This document shows, one piece after another, positions 50,957 to 60,434 of a stretch of DNA of 64,000 nt (its first letter is position 1; each line of letters opens with the position of its first letter). The position numbers and the translations under genes are program-made. The notes beneath the pieces are model-generated. The model did not search any database. It was not told the DNA's origin and saw nothing but the letters and a program-made list of their open reading frames with translations. This DNA comes from Paenibacillus_D tarimensis_A (lineage in GTDB: Bacteria > Bacillota > Bacilli > Paenibacillales > Paenibacillaceae). The stretch spans positions 4,526,001 through 4,590,000 of the forward strand of contig CP166298.1 in assembly GCA_041281825.1 (NCBI GenBank), given 5' to 3'.

Positions 50957-53900
50957 ATGATAATTAAAGGTTTCAGGAAAATCGCGAGCGTTATTCTTGC
51001 TTTTACGCTAATCTTCAGCTTCTTTACCGGTTTGGGAAAGCCGGTGGCCGCCGAATCTTCCGTTCAGGAAAGACTGCCATTCGTCCCGGGTGAGCTCATC
51101 GTTAAATATAAAAGTGACCGGCAGCAAGACTTACATATATCCAGCAAGGGAAAGAAAATCGCTTTAGAGAAAGTGAAGACGATACCGTCCGCCAAAGCCC
51201 AATTAATGAAGATTCCGAAAAGCGCATTTACCGCGAAGGCGTTACAATCCGCCAAAGAGCAGCTTGAGGAAACCAAATCGATCATTTCGCAGCTGCGCGG
51301 CGATCCCGATGTGGAATATGCCCAACCGAACTTCTTGTATTACAGCCTGGCAACGTTTGAGACTCCCAATGACCCGGGTTTTACGGACTTGTGGGGATTG
51401 GATGCCGTTAATGCTCCCGATGTCTGGTCCGTAACGGAAGGAAACGGCGTAACCGTAGCCGTTATCGACACGGGAACCGACCCGTTCCATGAGGATTTGC
51501 AAGGAAATCTGCTGGAAGGGTACCATGCAGACATGCGGCAGTGGGGAAACGAACAATATATCAGTGCAGCCGACGATTATCACGGTACCCATGTTTCCGG
51601 CACAATTACGGCAATTAAGGATAATGAAACCGGTGTAGTCGGCGTAGCGCCGCATTCAAAAGTGATTCCGGTAAACATATTGACCGGGGGAGACGTTACC
51701 TCAGAGGAATTGGCAGATGCGATCAGCGTATTAAAATCCAAAGGCGTCAAAGTGGCGAATAACAGCTACGGCGCCAACTATGTTTCTGAAGATCCTGCCG
51801 GCGACGATAAGGTGTTTAAAAATGCTATTGCGGAATCAGGCATGCTGTTCGTTGTCGCGGCCGGCAATGAAGGGATCGACAATGACACGAATGCTTTGCA
51901 AGGTTCCGACGCCCCTTATTGTACGGGAGGCTGCGGCCCCGCTTGGCCTGCAAGCTTCCAGCTGGATAATCTGATTACTGTGGCGGCGACAGATTGGAAC
52001 GATTCACTGCCGGAATTCTCAAATTACGGCGCAAACAGAGTGCATGTAGGGGCCCCCGGTATGGAGATTGTGAGCACAATGCCGGATAGTTCTTACGCTT
52101 CACTGGACGGCACCTCAATGGCCGCTCCCCATGTTACCGGAGTGGCCGCATTAATGTTCAGTCTTCATCCGGATTTAGCACCGGCTCAGGTGAAACAGAT
52201 TTTAATGGATTCCGGGACGCCTCTGGACTCATTAAAGGGAGTGACCGTTTCCGGCAACATGGTTAACGCCGAAAATGCCATCCGGGTTGTGCGCGGGCTG
52301 CTCGCGCCGTCACTCCTGTCCGCAGAAACCAATGAAGCCGGAACTGAGATCTGGCTCACCTTTGACAAAACTATGGCCGATCCGGCGGGCAAGCACGGAC
52401 AATTTTCATTTGCCGCTGATGAAACGGCCGGAACGTTCAGCGCCGCGGCACTGGACGAAGCGGAGCCCGGAAAGATTCGTCTAGTAATTGAGGGCGGTGC
52501 GATGGGATACGCCGAAACCGTGACGGTAAGTTATACCCCCGGAGATATCGAATCTGCCGACCGGGGCTTGTTGCCCGCTTTCGAAGCGAATGTCGACTTC
52601 AGGGCAATAGGGAACAGCGCCGCCGAAGCGGCGCTGGCGAATGCGGGCCAACTGACGGCCGGAAGCGCGTTCGACATCCTCATTACGGAAGCAAAGAACT
52701 TTGCAGGCGATAACTTAAACGGCAGCATTAACGTAAGAGCAGCAAGCAATCTGGATGGGGAGATCTATACTGCTGCGGCGGACTTCGAGGCCGGTACGGC
52801 TTCGATCGCCATTGAAACCGACAAAGTAACAACAGCACGGGAGCACACGCTTACGGTGGAGATCGCGGGTGTAGCCGTAAAGCCGCAAATCGCCGTCGCA
52901 GTTACGCATGCGGCAGCGGCAAGCATGGAAATCACTCAAAACATAACACCGCCGGTGTCGAACGGAGCCGCGTTTGCCAATCAGCCGATCATCACATTAA
53001 AGGATGCTTACGGCAACGTCGCGGCTAGCGATAACAGCACCCAAGTGACCTCCGCGAAGAAAGACGAGGGCGATTGGACGTTAACTGGAACGGATACCGC
53101 CTTTGCGGTAAACGGTATCGTTACGTTTACCGACCTTGCAGCGGCAAATGCAAGGGAAGTGTTAGGGGCCAGGCTCTCTTTTAACTCCGAAGGCATGTCT
53201 GAAATACTAAGCGATGCCGTCACTCTGCCTGCCGCTCCGGACAGAAGCGCAGCACGGGCAGCTCTAGAGCAGGGAGGAAGCCTTATCGCCGGGAGCGCAG
53301 TTCACATCGTCATTACGGAAGCGAAGGATTTTGCGGATGATGAATTAAACGGCAGCATCCACGTAAAAGCAACAAGCAATCTGAATGGCGAGATCTATAA
53401 CTCCGCGGCGGACTTCGTAGCCGGCACGGCTTCGATCGCCATTGAAACCGGCAAATTGACGACAGCTGGACAGCACACTGTTACGGTAGAAATTACCGGT
53501 GTGGCTGCAAAGCCGGAAATCGCCGTTACAGTGGCACATGCAGCAGCCGCAAGCATGGAAATCACAGCAAACATAACGGCGCCGGAATCGAACGGAGCCT
53601 CATTCGCTCAGCAGCCGGTCATCACATTGAAGGATACCTACGGTAATGTAGCGGTTTCCGATAGCAGCACGCAAGTGACCGCCGGCAAAAAAGATGAGGG
53701 AGACTGGGCGTTAACCGGAACGGTGGTCGTTACAGCCGTGTACGGAGTCGCGACGTTTACCGATCTGCGCGCGTCCAACAGCTCGCAAATCGCTGATGCA
53801 CGGCTTTCTTTTGTTGCTGAAGGTATGGAAGAAGTCTTGAGCGCGTCTGTAACGCTGCCTGCTCCTGCTCCTGCTCCTGCTCCGGGACCGCCCCCGTTCT

Positions 53901-55174
53901 TCCCCGCTCCGGCCAATCCGGTAACAGAGGAGACGGAATTAACGCCGAATGTGAAAGCGTCGGTATCGGACGGAACGATGGTCATCGGAAGCGACAGCAT
54001 GACTATAGAGACTGAAACCGGTTCGGACGGACAACCGTCACAATTTGTGTCATTCGATGAAGAGGAGCTTGCGGAGCTTATTCGCAAGCAGACAAATTTG
54101 AAGCGGATCGTATTTAAGGTTGAGAAGGAAGAATTAAGTGAGTTAAGGCTTTCAGCCAAATTCGTCGAAGCCATGAAAGCCTATCACCTTCATGCATCCG
54201 TTATCGTTGAATTTGCCGCGGGAGCCATACAAATTCCTGTGACACAAATGGACATGACCAAGCTGGCACAATCGCTGAACGCCGATAGCGGGCAAATCCT
54301 CATTCATATCTTTGTGAATGGCGCGACGGATACGGATAACGTCATAGAAAAGAACAATCTGAAAGCAACGTCCCCGGTCATTGAATATCAATTGAAAGCT
54401 TCGGCCGGAGACAAAATGACGGAAATCAAACGTTTCAATCAATACATTGAACGCACCATTGAAGGGGCCGCCAATTTCGAGCCCGACCGTTCCACTGCGG
54501 TCCGGTTAAATGAAGACGGGACCTTCACCGCCGTGCCGACCCGATTTGAAGGAAACAAAGCGATCTTTAACAGCTTTACGAACAGCAAGTACGTTGTTAT
54601 TGAACATGAAACGGTGTTTCCGGATATCGCCGACAACCATTGGGCGAAGAACGAAATTCATAAGCTGGCTTCAAAACATGTCATTAAGGGAGTTACCGGC
54701 GGAGGCTTTGCCCCCGGCGGCAAGACAACAAGGGCGGAATTTGCCGCTTTGCTTGCCCGAAGCCTGGGATTGCCGACAGATGTGGAATACCGCGGACAAT
54801 TTAAGGATGTGGAAGGAAACGAATGGTTTGTGAAAGAATTGGCCGCAGCAGTGGAGATGGGCCTGATTCAAGGCAATACAGACGGGAGCTTCTCCCCTAA
54901 TGCCCTTGTAACACGGGAGCAAGCGGCCGTTATGATCGCCCGCGCTCTTTCCTATCTTACGATCACGGATATCGACGCAAACAAATCATTATCGGCATTC
55001 ACTGATCAAAGAGAGATTGCATCCTGGGCCCGGGAAGCGGTGGAAAAATTGGTGCAGGCCGGCATCATCGACGGATTCCCGGACGGATCATTCACACCCG
55101 CGGGATTCGTAAAACGCGATCAAGTCGCCAAGATGCTGGAAAGATTTTTAACCAAAGCAAACTTGATTAACTGA
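50957..55174 (+). CDS. Giant S8 subtilisin-like protease with three SLH domains
   Basis: 1405 residues. Signal peptide to about 32 (VAA-ES), a propeptide-like stretch, then the S8 domain (about 140-450) with Asp171 in VAVIDTGTD, His209 in DYHGTHVSGT, oxyanion Asn304 in AAGNEG and Ser387 in DGTSMAAPHV. Two beta-rich repeats of about 200 residues follow (553-758 and 763-968; each has GSIxVxAxSNLxGEIY and TLKDxYGNVA), an Ala-Pro linker, another beta domain, and three SLH domains from about 1219 (FPDIADNHWAKNE, FKDVEGNEW, FTDQREIAS). It is a surface-attached protease held to wall polymers. The start follows GAGAGGG. A cyclic-di-GMP riboswitch controls it. Confidence 0.95.
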   Translation: MIIKGFRKIASVILAFTLIFSFFTGLGKPVAAESSVQERLPFVPGELIVKYKSDRQQDLHISSKGKKIALEKVKTIPSAKAQLMKIPKSAFTAKALQSAKEQLEETKSIISQLRGDPDVEYAQPNFLYYSLATFETPNDPGFTDLWGLDAVNAPDVWSVTEGNGVTVAVIDTGTDPFHEDLQGNLLEGYHADMRQWGNEQYISAADDYHGTHVSGTITAIKDNETGVVGVAPHSKVIPVNILTGGDVTSEELADAISVLKSKGVKVANNSYGANYVSEDPAGDDKVFKNAIAESGMLFVVAAGNEGIDNDTNALQGSDAPYCTGGCGPAWPASFQLDNLITVAATDWNDSLPEFSNYGANRVHVGAPGMEIVSTMPDSSYASLDGTSMAAPHVTGVAALMFSLHPDLAPAQVKQILMDSGTPLDSLKGVTVSGNMVNAENAIRVVRGLLAPSLLSAETNEAGTEIWLTFDKTMADPAGKHGQFSFAADETAGTFSAAALDEAEPGKIRLVIEGGAMGYAETVTVSYTPGDIESADRGLLPAFEANVDFRAIGNSAAEAALANAGQLTAGSAFDILITEAKNFAGDNLNGSINVRAASNLDGEIYTAAADFEAGTASIAIETDKVTTAREHTLTVEIAGVAVKPQIAVAVTHAAAASMEITQNITPPVSNGAAFANQPIITLKDAYGNVAASDNSTQVTSAKKDEGDWTLTGTDTAFAVNGIVTFTDLAAANAREVLGARLSFNSEGMSEILSDAVTLPAAPDRSAARAALEQGGSLIAGSAVHIVITEAKDFADDELNGSIHVKATSNLNGEIYNSAADFVAGTASIAIETGKLTTAGQHTVTVEITGVAAKPEIAVTVAHAAAASMEITANITAPESNGASFAQQPVITLKDTYGNVAVSDSSTQVTAGKKDEGDWALTGTVVVTAVYGVATFTDLRASNSSQIADARLSFVAEGMEEVLSASVTLPAPAPAPAPGPPPFFPAPANPVTEETELTPNVKASVSDGTMVIGSDSMTIETETGSDGQPSQFVSFDEEELAELIRKQTNLKRIVFKVEKEELSELRLSAKFVEAMKAYHLHASVIVEFAAGAIQIPVTQMDMTKLAQSLNADSGQILIHIFVNGATDTDNVIEKNNLKATSPVIEYQLKASAGDKMTEIKRFNQYIERTIEGAANFEPDRSTAVRLNEDGTFTAVPTRFEGNKAIFNSFTNSKYVVIEHETVFPDIADNHWAKNEIHKLASKHVIKGVTGGGFAPGGKTTRAEFAALLARSLGLPTDVEYRGQFKDVEGNEWFVKELAAAVEMGLIQGNTDGSFSPNALVTREQAAVMIARALSYLTITDIDANKSLSAFTDQREIASWAREAVEKLVQAGIIDGFPDGSFTPAGFVKRDQVAKMLERFLTKANLIN

Positions 55175-55200
55175 TAAACTTATAATTACCGACTTCAAGT

Positions 55201-55249
55201 AATAAAAATCCAACCTTCACCGCCAAAACGGAGAGGTTGGATTTTTATT
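55201..55249. terminator. Bidirectional terminator
   Basis: AATAAAAATCCAACC and GGTTGGATTTTTATT form a perfect 15-bp stem between the convergent protease and sensor-regulator genes, with T runs in both directions. Confidence 0.9.
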
Positions 55250-55313
55250 AAGCAAATGAAATCTTAGATATCTTTTCCTGAGCGGACTCAGAAACCGTTA
55301 CAGTGCGATCCGC

Positions 55314-57530
55314 TCAGCCGTTCAAACCATGCACCTGTTTGCGGAAATCGCGCGGAGAGATGCCCACCGTGTTTTTGAAAGCGCGGTTAAAGGAAATGTA
55401 GTTCGTATAGCCGACTGCCTGACTTATCTCTTGAATCGAGCTCTGCGATGTGAACAACAGCTTCTTTGCTGTGTTGATCCGAAGACCGATAAGGAAATCC
55501 ACGAAATTTTCACCGAACTCATCCTTGAACATTTTGCTCAAATATTTGCTGTTCACTTGAAAAATACCGCTCAGATGGTCTAGTGAAAGGTCCGGGTTGG
55601 AGTAATTGTTTTCAATATAAGTTCGGATATCCTGGATCATCGCGCGATTGCTCTTGGATTCACGCAGCTTCTCCATCTTTTGCGACATGTCCTCAAACAC
55701 CTTCACGCAATTGGACTGCAATTCATCCACCGTTTCCCACGTTTCGGAAAATTGCATGATATCGTCCAAAGCATCAATCCATACATCATGATATTCTTTG
55801 GCCAGCTCCGATAATTCCCGGTCGAGATGATGGGTCAGGAATGTCAGTACGCTTTCCACTTCGCGGCGGGGCATGCGCGCATCTTTCATTTGACCGAACA
55901 ACAGATTTAGATGCTTCCGCCAATCGTCCTCGGACAGCCTTAACGATTGAAGGAGCTGGAATATCGTTTTTAACAAGCTTCTGATTTCCGTTTTCGTACC
56001 CTGAATATGCTCGGAACGGATGATGCTGTTGCATCCGAGCACCGCTTTGTACTCTAAATTTTCCGCCGCCTGTTCGTAGGATTTCCGTATTTCTTCGAGG
56101 TTTTCCGCGGGTCCTCCTTGAGCGATCGTCACTGTGAAGCTTAAATGCTGTTCGACCCATTCGGCATACGTCTTGCATAACGTCTGATTGAATGCCTCGT
56201 CATCCGAATCCTCGGGAAGCCATACGATATACGTTAAGCGAAACTCGGTCGTCCACTCCGCCCACAACGCGGCGCCCAAATTGTTCGCCGTCTCCTGAAT
56301 GGCGCTGGCCAATACAAATTTCAGCAAAGAACGGTCCTGGATATTATACTGCTTCATGAACGCATGGCGAAGATCAATTTCGACCATATGGACCGAACAC
56401 GTTCTTCCCTGTACGTCAAAGTGATATTGCTCCAGCTTATCCATCCATTCCTCATCGTCAATGCGCCGCGTACCTTCCAGCACCTCATGGAAAAAATATT
56501 TTTTCCGTTCGATTAAGTCTTCCACATGCTGCTGCTGGAATTCCTCCGATTGCTTCACCATCGATTCCAGCGTCGTTTGAATGAAGCTGAACTCATTGAG
56601 GCTCTGGTGATTAAAAATTCCGCTTTTTTTCGAGTAGGTTTGCAGCAAATTAACCATCTGCTGGATCGGCCGGTTATTGCGTTTGGTAACGATTAAAAAC
56701 CAGACCACACCAAACAATACGGCGGCAAGCGCAATAATCATCCATATGTTATAAATTGTAAAAGCGGCTTGAATGACTTCCCCCTGCTTCATTCCGGTTT
56801 CAACGGTCCATCCGGTATATTCCGAAGTAAAGCTGGAATGAATACCTGAAGGAGGCAGGGATTCGCTGCCCAAAACGGACTGCTTGTTCTGATCGATAAT
56901 ATGAACGTAGCTGGTCTCCGGATTGTGCATTTTATTGATTTCCCGCAGCATCGAAGCCACATCCACGTTGACGACAAAAATCCCCTCGGTATGGTCGGTC
57001 AGGAACGGATAACCTTTCGCCAGGGTGAACACCCGTTCCTTGGGCTGATTATTAAAGGAAGCAAAGCCGCGCACGCCGCTCCACTTTTTCGATTGACCTT
57101 TCTCTATAAACTCCTTAATGAACGGCTTATCCTCAAATTGACTCAAGTGGCTGACGGAACCGTCGTTCAGAATGTACCCGTCGCTTAAACGGACAAAATA
57201 AATGGAGTGTATATGCTGGTGGGCGATTCTGATTTCATCCATCGCCTTGACCGCCATAATATTTGCGTATACGTCCTCTCCAGGCGCCTTGAAAAACCGG
57301 TTCACATTCTGATTCGTGATCACGTCGCGCAGCACCTTATGCTCAATCGACTTCAGCGTGCTGTCCATGTAGATCATGACCTGCTGGCCCACATATTCGT
57401 TCGCTCTTCCCGCGTCCCGGCGGCTCTGCTCATTTATGATTTGAAACAACAGCATAAACAAAATCATCGTGACTATGAAAAACACCGGCAAGTAGGAAAG
57501 CAGCAATCTTCGAAACCATGTTTTGTTCAA
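55314..57530 (-). CDS. Membrane Cache-domain/AraC-type transcriptional regulator
   Basis: 738 residues. Membrane helix at about 9-31, an extracytoplasmic Cache-like domain (with HIHSIYFVRLSDGYILNDG and EGIFVVNVDVASML), a second helix (IWMIIALAAVLFGVVWFLIV), a HAMP-like linker and a long cytoplasmic part ending in two AraC helix-turn-helix motifs (LSLDHLSGIFQVNSKYLSKM and SIQEISQAVGYTNYISFNRA). These proteins sense a sugar outside and bind DNA themselves. The TTG start at 57530 follows GGAGGGG. It lies beside the fucosidase and sialidase-fold genes and is the likely activator of the glycan locus. Confidence 0.9.
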   Translation of the reverse strand: MNKTWFRRLLLSYLPVFFIVTMILFMLLFQIINEQSRRDAGRANEYVGQQVMIYMDSTLKSIEHKVLRDVITNQNVNRFFKAPGEDVYANIMAVKAMDEIRIAHQHIHSIYFVRLSDGYILNDGSVSHLSQFEDKPFIKEFIEKGQSKKWSGVRGFASFNNQPKERVFTLAKGYPFLTDHTEGIFVVNVDVASMLREINKMHNPETSYVHIIDQNKQSVLGSESLPPSGIHSSFTSEYTGWTVETGMKQGEVIQAAFTIYNIWMIIALAAVLFGVVWFLIVTKRNNRPIQQMVNLLQTYSKKSGIFNHQSLNEFSFIQTTLESMVKQSEEFQQQHVEDLIERKKYFFHEVLEGTRRIDDEEWMDKLEQYHFDVQGRTCSVHMVEIDLRHAFMKQYNIQDRSLLKFVLASAIQETANNLGAALWAEWTTEFRLTYIVWLPEDSDDEAFNQTLCKTYAEWVEQHLSFTVTIAQGGPAENLEEIRKSYEQAAENLEYKAVLGCNSIIRSEHIQGTKTEIRSLLKTIFQLLQSLRLSEDDWRKHLNLLFGQMKDARMPRREVESVLTFLTHHLDRELSELAKEYHDVWIDALDDIMQFSETWETVDELQSNCVKVFEDMSQKMEKLRESKSNRAMIQDIRTYIENNYSNPDLSLDHLSGIFQVNSKYLSKMFKDEFGENFVDFLIGLRINTAKKLLFTSQSSIQEISQAVGYTNYISFNRAFKNTVGISPRDFRKQVHGLNG

Positions 57531-57609
57531 TGATGCCCCTCCCTTTCTACTCAGTGATGTCGCCCCAGGATGACGAGCAGAATTGATGAAAGAATCCGCC
57601 GGTCAGGTT

Positions 57610-57644
57610 CCCCTGTTATTAATCATACTTTATTAATAAGGGGT
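57610..57644 (-). terminator. Hairpin after the second fucosidase gene
   Basis: CCCCTGTTATTAAT and ATTAATAAGGGG form a long AT-rich stem five bases past the fucosidase stop codon, with only a weak T tail. Confidence 0.5.
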
Positions 57645-57648
57645 TATT

Positions 57649-59040
57649 CTATGGAACAATCCGGAAAGCGTGGGCAATAGGTGCAGCAGAAGACAATTCC
57701 GACTGCGGCAACGCGATGGATAGTCCGGCATCCGTCCGCTCGAAAGCGAGTTCTCCATCGGCTCCCATCAGCTCAATCCGGCTGGCTGGCCCATGATAGG
57801 GAACAAGTACTTTCTCTTCGATTGCGACATCCGGATTTTTATATAAATAAAATGCGTATACGATGTCGTCTTTCCGAGTAAATGCAAATTCACCCGTATA
57901 ATAAGGTTCGCATATTCTCGTGCCATACACGCCTTCCCCGTACACCTTCAGCCAGGCGCCCAATTCCTTCATCCGCCTGATCGCCCCTTCCGGAAGCCTT
58001 CCATCAGGCTGCGGAGGCACATTTAAAGCGAGATTGCCCCCCTTAGCCACAACCTCAAGCAAGATGTGAACCAGCTGGCGGACCGGTTTATAGCGGTCCT
58101 CGTACTTGAAAGAGAACGACGTTCCCATCGTAATACAGCTTTCCCACGGAACATGCATAGGACCTTCCGGAATCGTCTGTTCCGGCGTGACGTAGTTTTC
58201 GTAAGGCCCGCCTACCGTACGGTCGGCTGAAATAAGCCATGGCTGCCGTTCCCGGGCCCGCTCGACCACTTCTTCCAGCCGGATATCCTGTCCCCTTCCA
58301 GCCCCACGGACCCAGCCCGCATCAAGCCACAGAATGTCTATTCGGCCGTAGCGCGTCATCAGCTCCATGATCTGCTCATGCGTAAATTGAACGAATTGCT
58401 CCCACATCCATGGGTATTGCTGCGGATCGTAGGACGGCCCCCGCCACATATGTTTGCCCCGTTCCATGCCGGGAGCCCAATAGTACGGAGTATGCCAGTC
58501 CGCTTTGGAGAAATAAGTTGCGATTGCGAGCCCTTTCGCCCGAAACGCGTCAAACAGATGCTTGCAGACATCGGCATATTTATGCATATGGAACGGACAA
58601 TCCGGACCGGTGATCCGGTAATCGGTCGTTTTCGTATCCCACATACAGAATCCGTCATGATGCTTCGTCGTAAATATCAAATACTTGAAGCCGCCTTCGG
58701 CCGCGAGGTCAGCCCATACTTCCGGCTGGTAACGAATTGGATTGAACGTTTTGTTCAGATCGAAATATTGCCGTTTCAACTCATCGCCGTCATCCGTCCA
58801 ATCGATATCGTTTCGAGCCCAATCTGCATCGCCGTCGCTCACCGCCCACGATTCGACGACACCGATTTGAGAATACGGTCCCCAATGCATCATTAGTGCG
58901 AGCTTCTGATCTTTAAACCATTCGAGCCTTTCCAATAGTTCCGGATTGTCCGGCTTGACCCAGTCCTTTTCCGCGCTGAAATTATGAACCCCGGCCTCGA
59001 TTTCTTGTTCCTGCCGAACGTCCTCTGTATGATCGCTCAT
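57649..59040 (-). CDS. Glycoside hydrolase family 29 alpha-L-fucosidase
   Basis: 463 residues. GH29 features: LALMMHWGPYSQIGVVESWA, YLIFTTKHHDGFCMWDTKTT, GLAIATYFSKADWHTPYYW and the probable nucleophile Asp in IDILWLDAGWVRGAGR; a short beta-sandwich closes the protein. Its barrel differs from that of the fucosidase at 34256, so linkage preference probably differs too. No signal peptide. The ATG at 59040 is 14 nt from AGGAGGGG, so a slightly earlier non-ATG start is possible. Confidence 0.9.
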   Translation of the reverse strand: MSDHTEDVRQEQEIEAGVHNFSAEKDWVKPDNPELLERLEWFKDQKLALMMHWGPYSQIGVVESWAVSDGDADWARNDIDWTDDGDELKRQYFDLNKTFNPIRYQPEVWADLAAEGGFKYLIFTTKHHDGFCMWDTKTTDYRITGPDCPFHMHKYADVCKHLFDAFRAKGLAIATYFSKADWHTPYYWAPGMERGKHMWRGPSYDPQQYPWMWEQFVQFTHEQIMELMTRYGRIDILWLDAGWVRGAGRGQDIRLEEVVERARERQPWLISADRTVGGPYENYVTPEQTIPEGPMHVPWESCITMGTSFSFKYEDRYKPVRQLVHILLEVVAKGGNLALNVPPQPDGRLPEGAIRRMKELGAWLKVYGEGVYGTRICEPYYTGEFAFTRKDDIVYAFYLYKNPDVAIEEKVLVPYHGPASRIELMGADGELAFERTDAGLSIALPQSELSSAAPIAHAFRIVP

Positions 59041-59144
59041 TTGAATTCCATTCCCCTCCTGTAGACTCAACTCATGTATATTACAATGAGTAACCGGATT
59101 CAATTAACAATATTCGAAAAGTAATCATTTTTCCTATACAAGCG

Positions 59145-60104
59145 TTATAACGCGATTTCCCAGCATGCAATCCGCTGCCTGTTCCAGCTGTAGGTCACAT
59201 ACAGTACGGAACCGGAGACGGAAATAGAGGGATATGAATATTCTCCGGGACCTTCATCCATAATAAGTACATCCGTCCATGTCTTCCCGTTGTCTTGAGA
59301 CAACGCCAGAACGATCGGCGTTCTTGCGCCGCCGTCTCCGCTTACCGGGTTATAAGCAAGAGCAAGCGTACCGTCCTGCAGCTGAACCAGATCAATGCCG
59401 CTGTTATTGTTCGGAATCGCAATCGGCGCGGCCGGACTCCACGTTCGCCCGTCGTCCGCGGAATCGCTCCGATAAATATAACCTTCCGTGCTGCGAAGAA
59501 GCATATGGAGGTTTCCTTCGCCGCTCTCCCAGAGTGCCGGCTGAATAATCCCTTTTCCCTTGCTGCGGGAATGGTCGAAAGGCACGATGCTGCTCGCCGT
59601 CCACGTTATTCCCCCATCATGCGACAAATCGACGAACGCATCCCAGTCGCCGATTTCCGTAGAAGCGGGCGCAGCCCACGTACCGCTTCGCAGAACGATC
59701 GGTTTATTGCGGACGGGACCTCTGCCGCCGATGTCGTCCTCCACCAGCTTGCGCGGCTCAGACCAGGTCCGGCCTCCGTCCGCAGATGACATCACTCTCG
59801 TATGCCAATAAGGAATCGTATGACCGACCTTATAGTACAACATGACGGTTCCTTCCGGACTCAGAAAGAGTACCGGATTCCAGTGCGGCAGTCCTTCTTC
59901 TTCCGCAATCTTGAACGGAGGCGACCACTCACCCTGCTCGCATCTCGACATCCAAATATCCACATCCGGGTCGCCTTCAGAGGTTCCCCCGAACCAGGCC
60001 GCAAGCAGATCTCCGCCGGGCAGGCAAAGAACTGTAGAAGCATGGCAGCATGGAACAGGGTACCCTTCTTCGAAAATATACGACTTCCGCGCCGAAACCT
60101 TCAT
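59145..60104 (-). CDS. Sialidase-fold (BNR/Asp-box) protein
   Basis: 319 residues with four Asp-boxes: SSADGGRTWSEP, SHDGGITWTA, SDSADDGRTWSP and LSQDNGKTWTD, the hallmark of six-bladed sialidase-type propellers. Candidate catalytic Arg residues are GGRGPVRNKPIVLRSGTW and MLLRSTEGYIYRSD. It resembles exo-sialidase-like domains also found in rhamnosidases or other glycan hydrolases, so the sugar removed is not certain. No signal peptide. The ATG at 60104 follows GGAGTGG; 60122 has no site. Operator-like TAACAATTTTC lies upstream. Confidence 0.82.
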   Translation of the reverse strand: MKVSARKSYIFEEGYPVPCCHASTVLCLPGGDLLAAWFGGTSEGDPDVDIWMSRCEQGEWSPPFKIAEEEGLPHWNPVLFLSPEGTVMLYYKVGHTIPYWHTRVMSSADGGRTWSEPRKLVEDDIGGRGPVRNKPIVLRSGTWAAPASTEIGDWDAFVDLSHDGGITWTASSIVPFDHSRSKGKGIIQPALWESGEGNLHMLLRSTEGYIYRSDSADDGRTWSPAAPIAIPNNNSGIDLVQLQDGTLALAYNPVSGDGGARTPIVLALSQDNGKTWTDVLIMDEGPGEYSYPSISVSGSVLYVTYSWNRQRIACWEIAL

Positions 60105-60195
60105 TCTTTTATTCCACTCCATTCAAAGTATTAATGTGAACAATACGATATTGCTTAGCTGTGTACTTTACCACATAGTGAGCCGATGCGGCACT

Positions 60196-60206
60196 TAACA
60201 ATTTTC
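60196..60206 (-). promoter_or_regulatory. Operator-like TAACAATTTTC
   Basis: One mismatch to the 11-mer present three times before the glycan operon, 92 bp upstream of the sialidase-fold gene and in the same orientation. Confidence 0.5.
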
Positions 60207-60228
60207 TCTTAGTTTACTTTCTTCCTGT

Positions 60229-60304
60229 CATAGGAATCTTTGAGCTTGACATAGGAATCTTTGAGCTGAGCTCAAAGTCTCTCTGCTTCTCAAAGTCTCT
60301 CCGC
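60229..60304 (-). repeat. Hairpin repeat locus D (one full and two half copies)
   Basis: In the reverse sense: a left half-copy, a full copy (arms GAGAGACTTTGAGC and GCTCAAAGATTCCTATGT) and a right half-copy GCTCAAAGATTCCTATG. The half-full-half order equals the first part of locus A. The right arm differs by one base (ATTCC for ATCCC) in both copies here. Confidence 0.88.
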
Positions 60305-60434
60305 TTTAAGCTTCCGTTCAGCTATTTCTTATTTTTTTATCAGCTTGTCCTCATAATCGTTTCAGAAAAGCCTTCTATACTGATCTTGTGTTAGAAATCA
60401 GTTCCAAACAGATCTCAGTGAGGAGGTGAAGACT

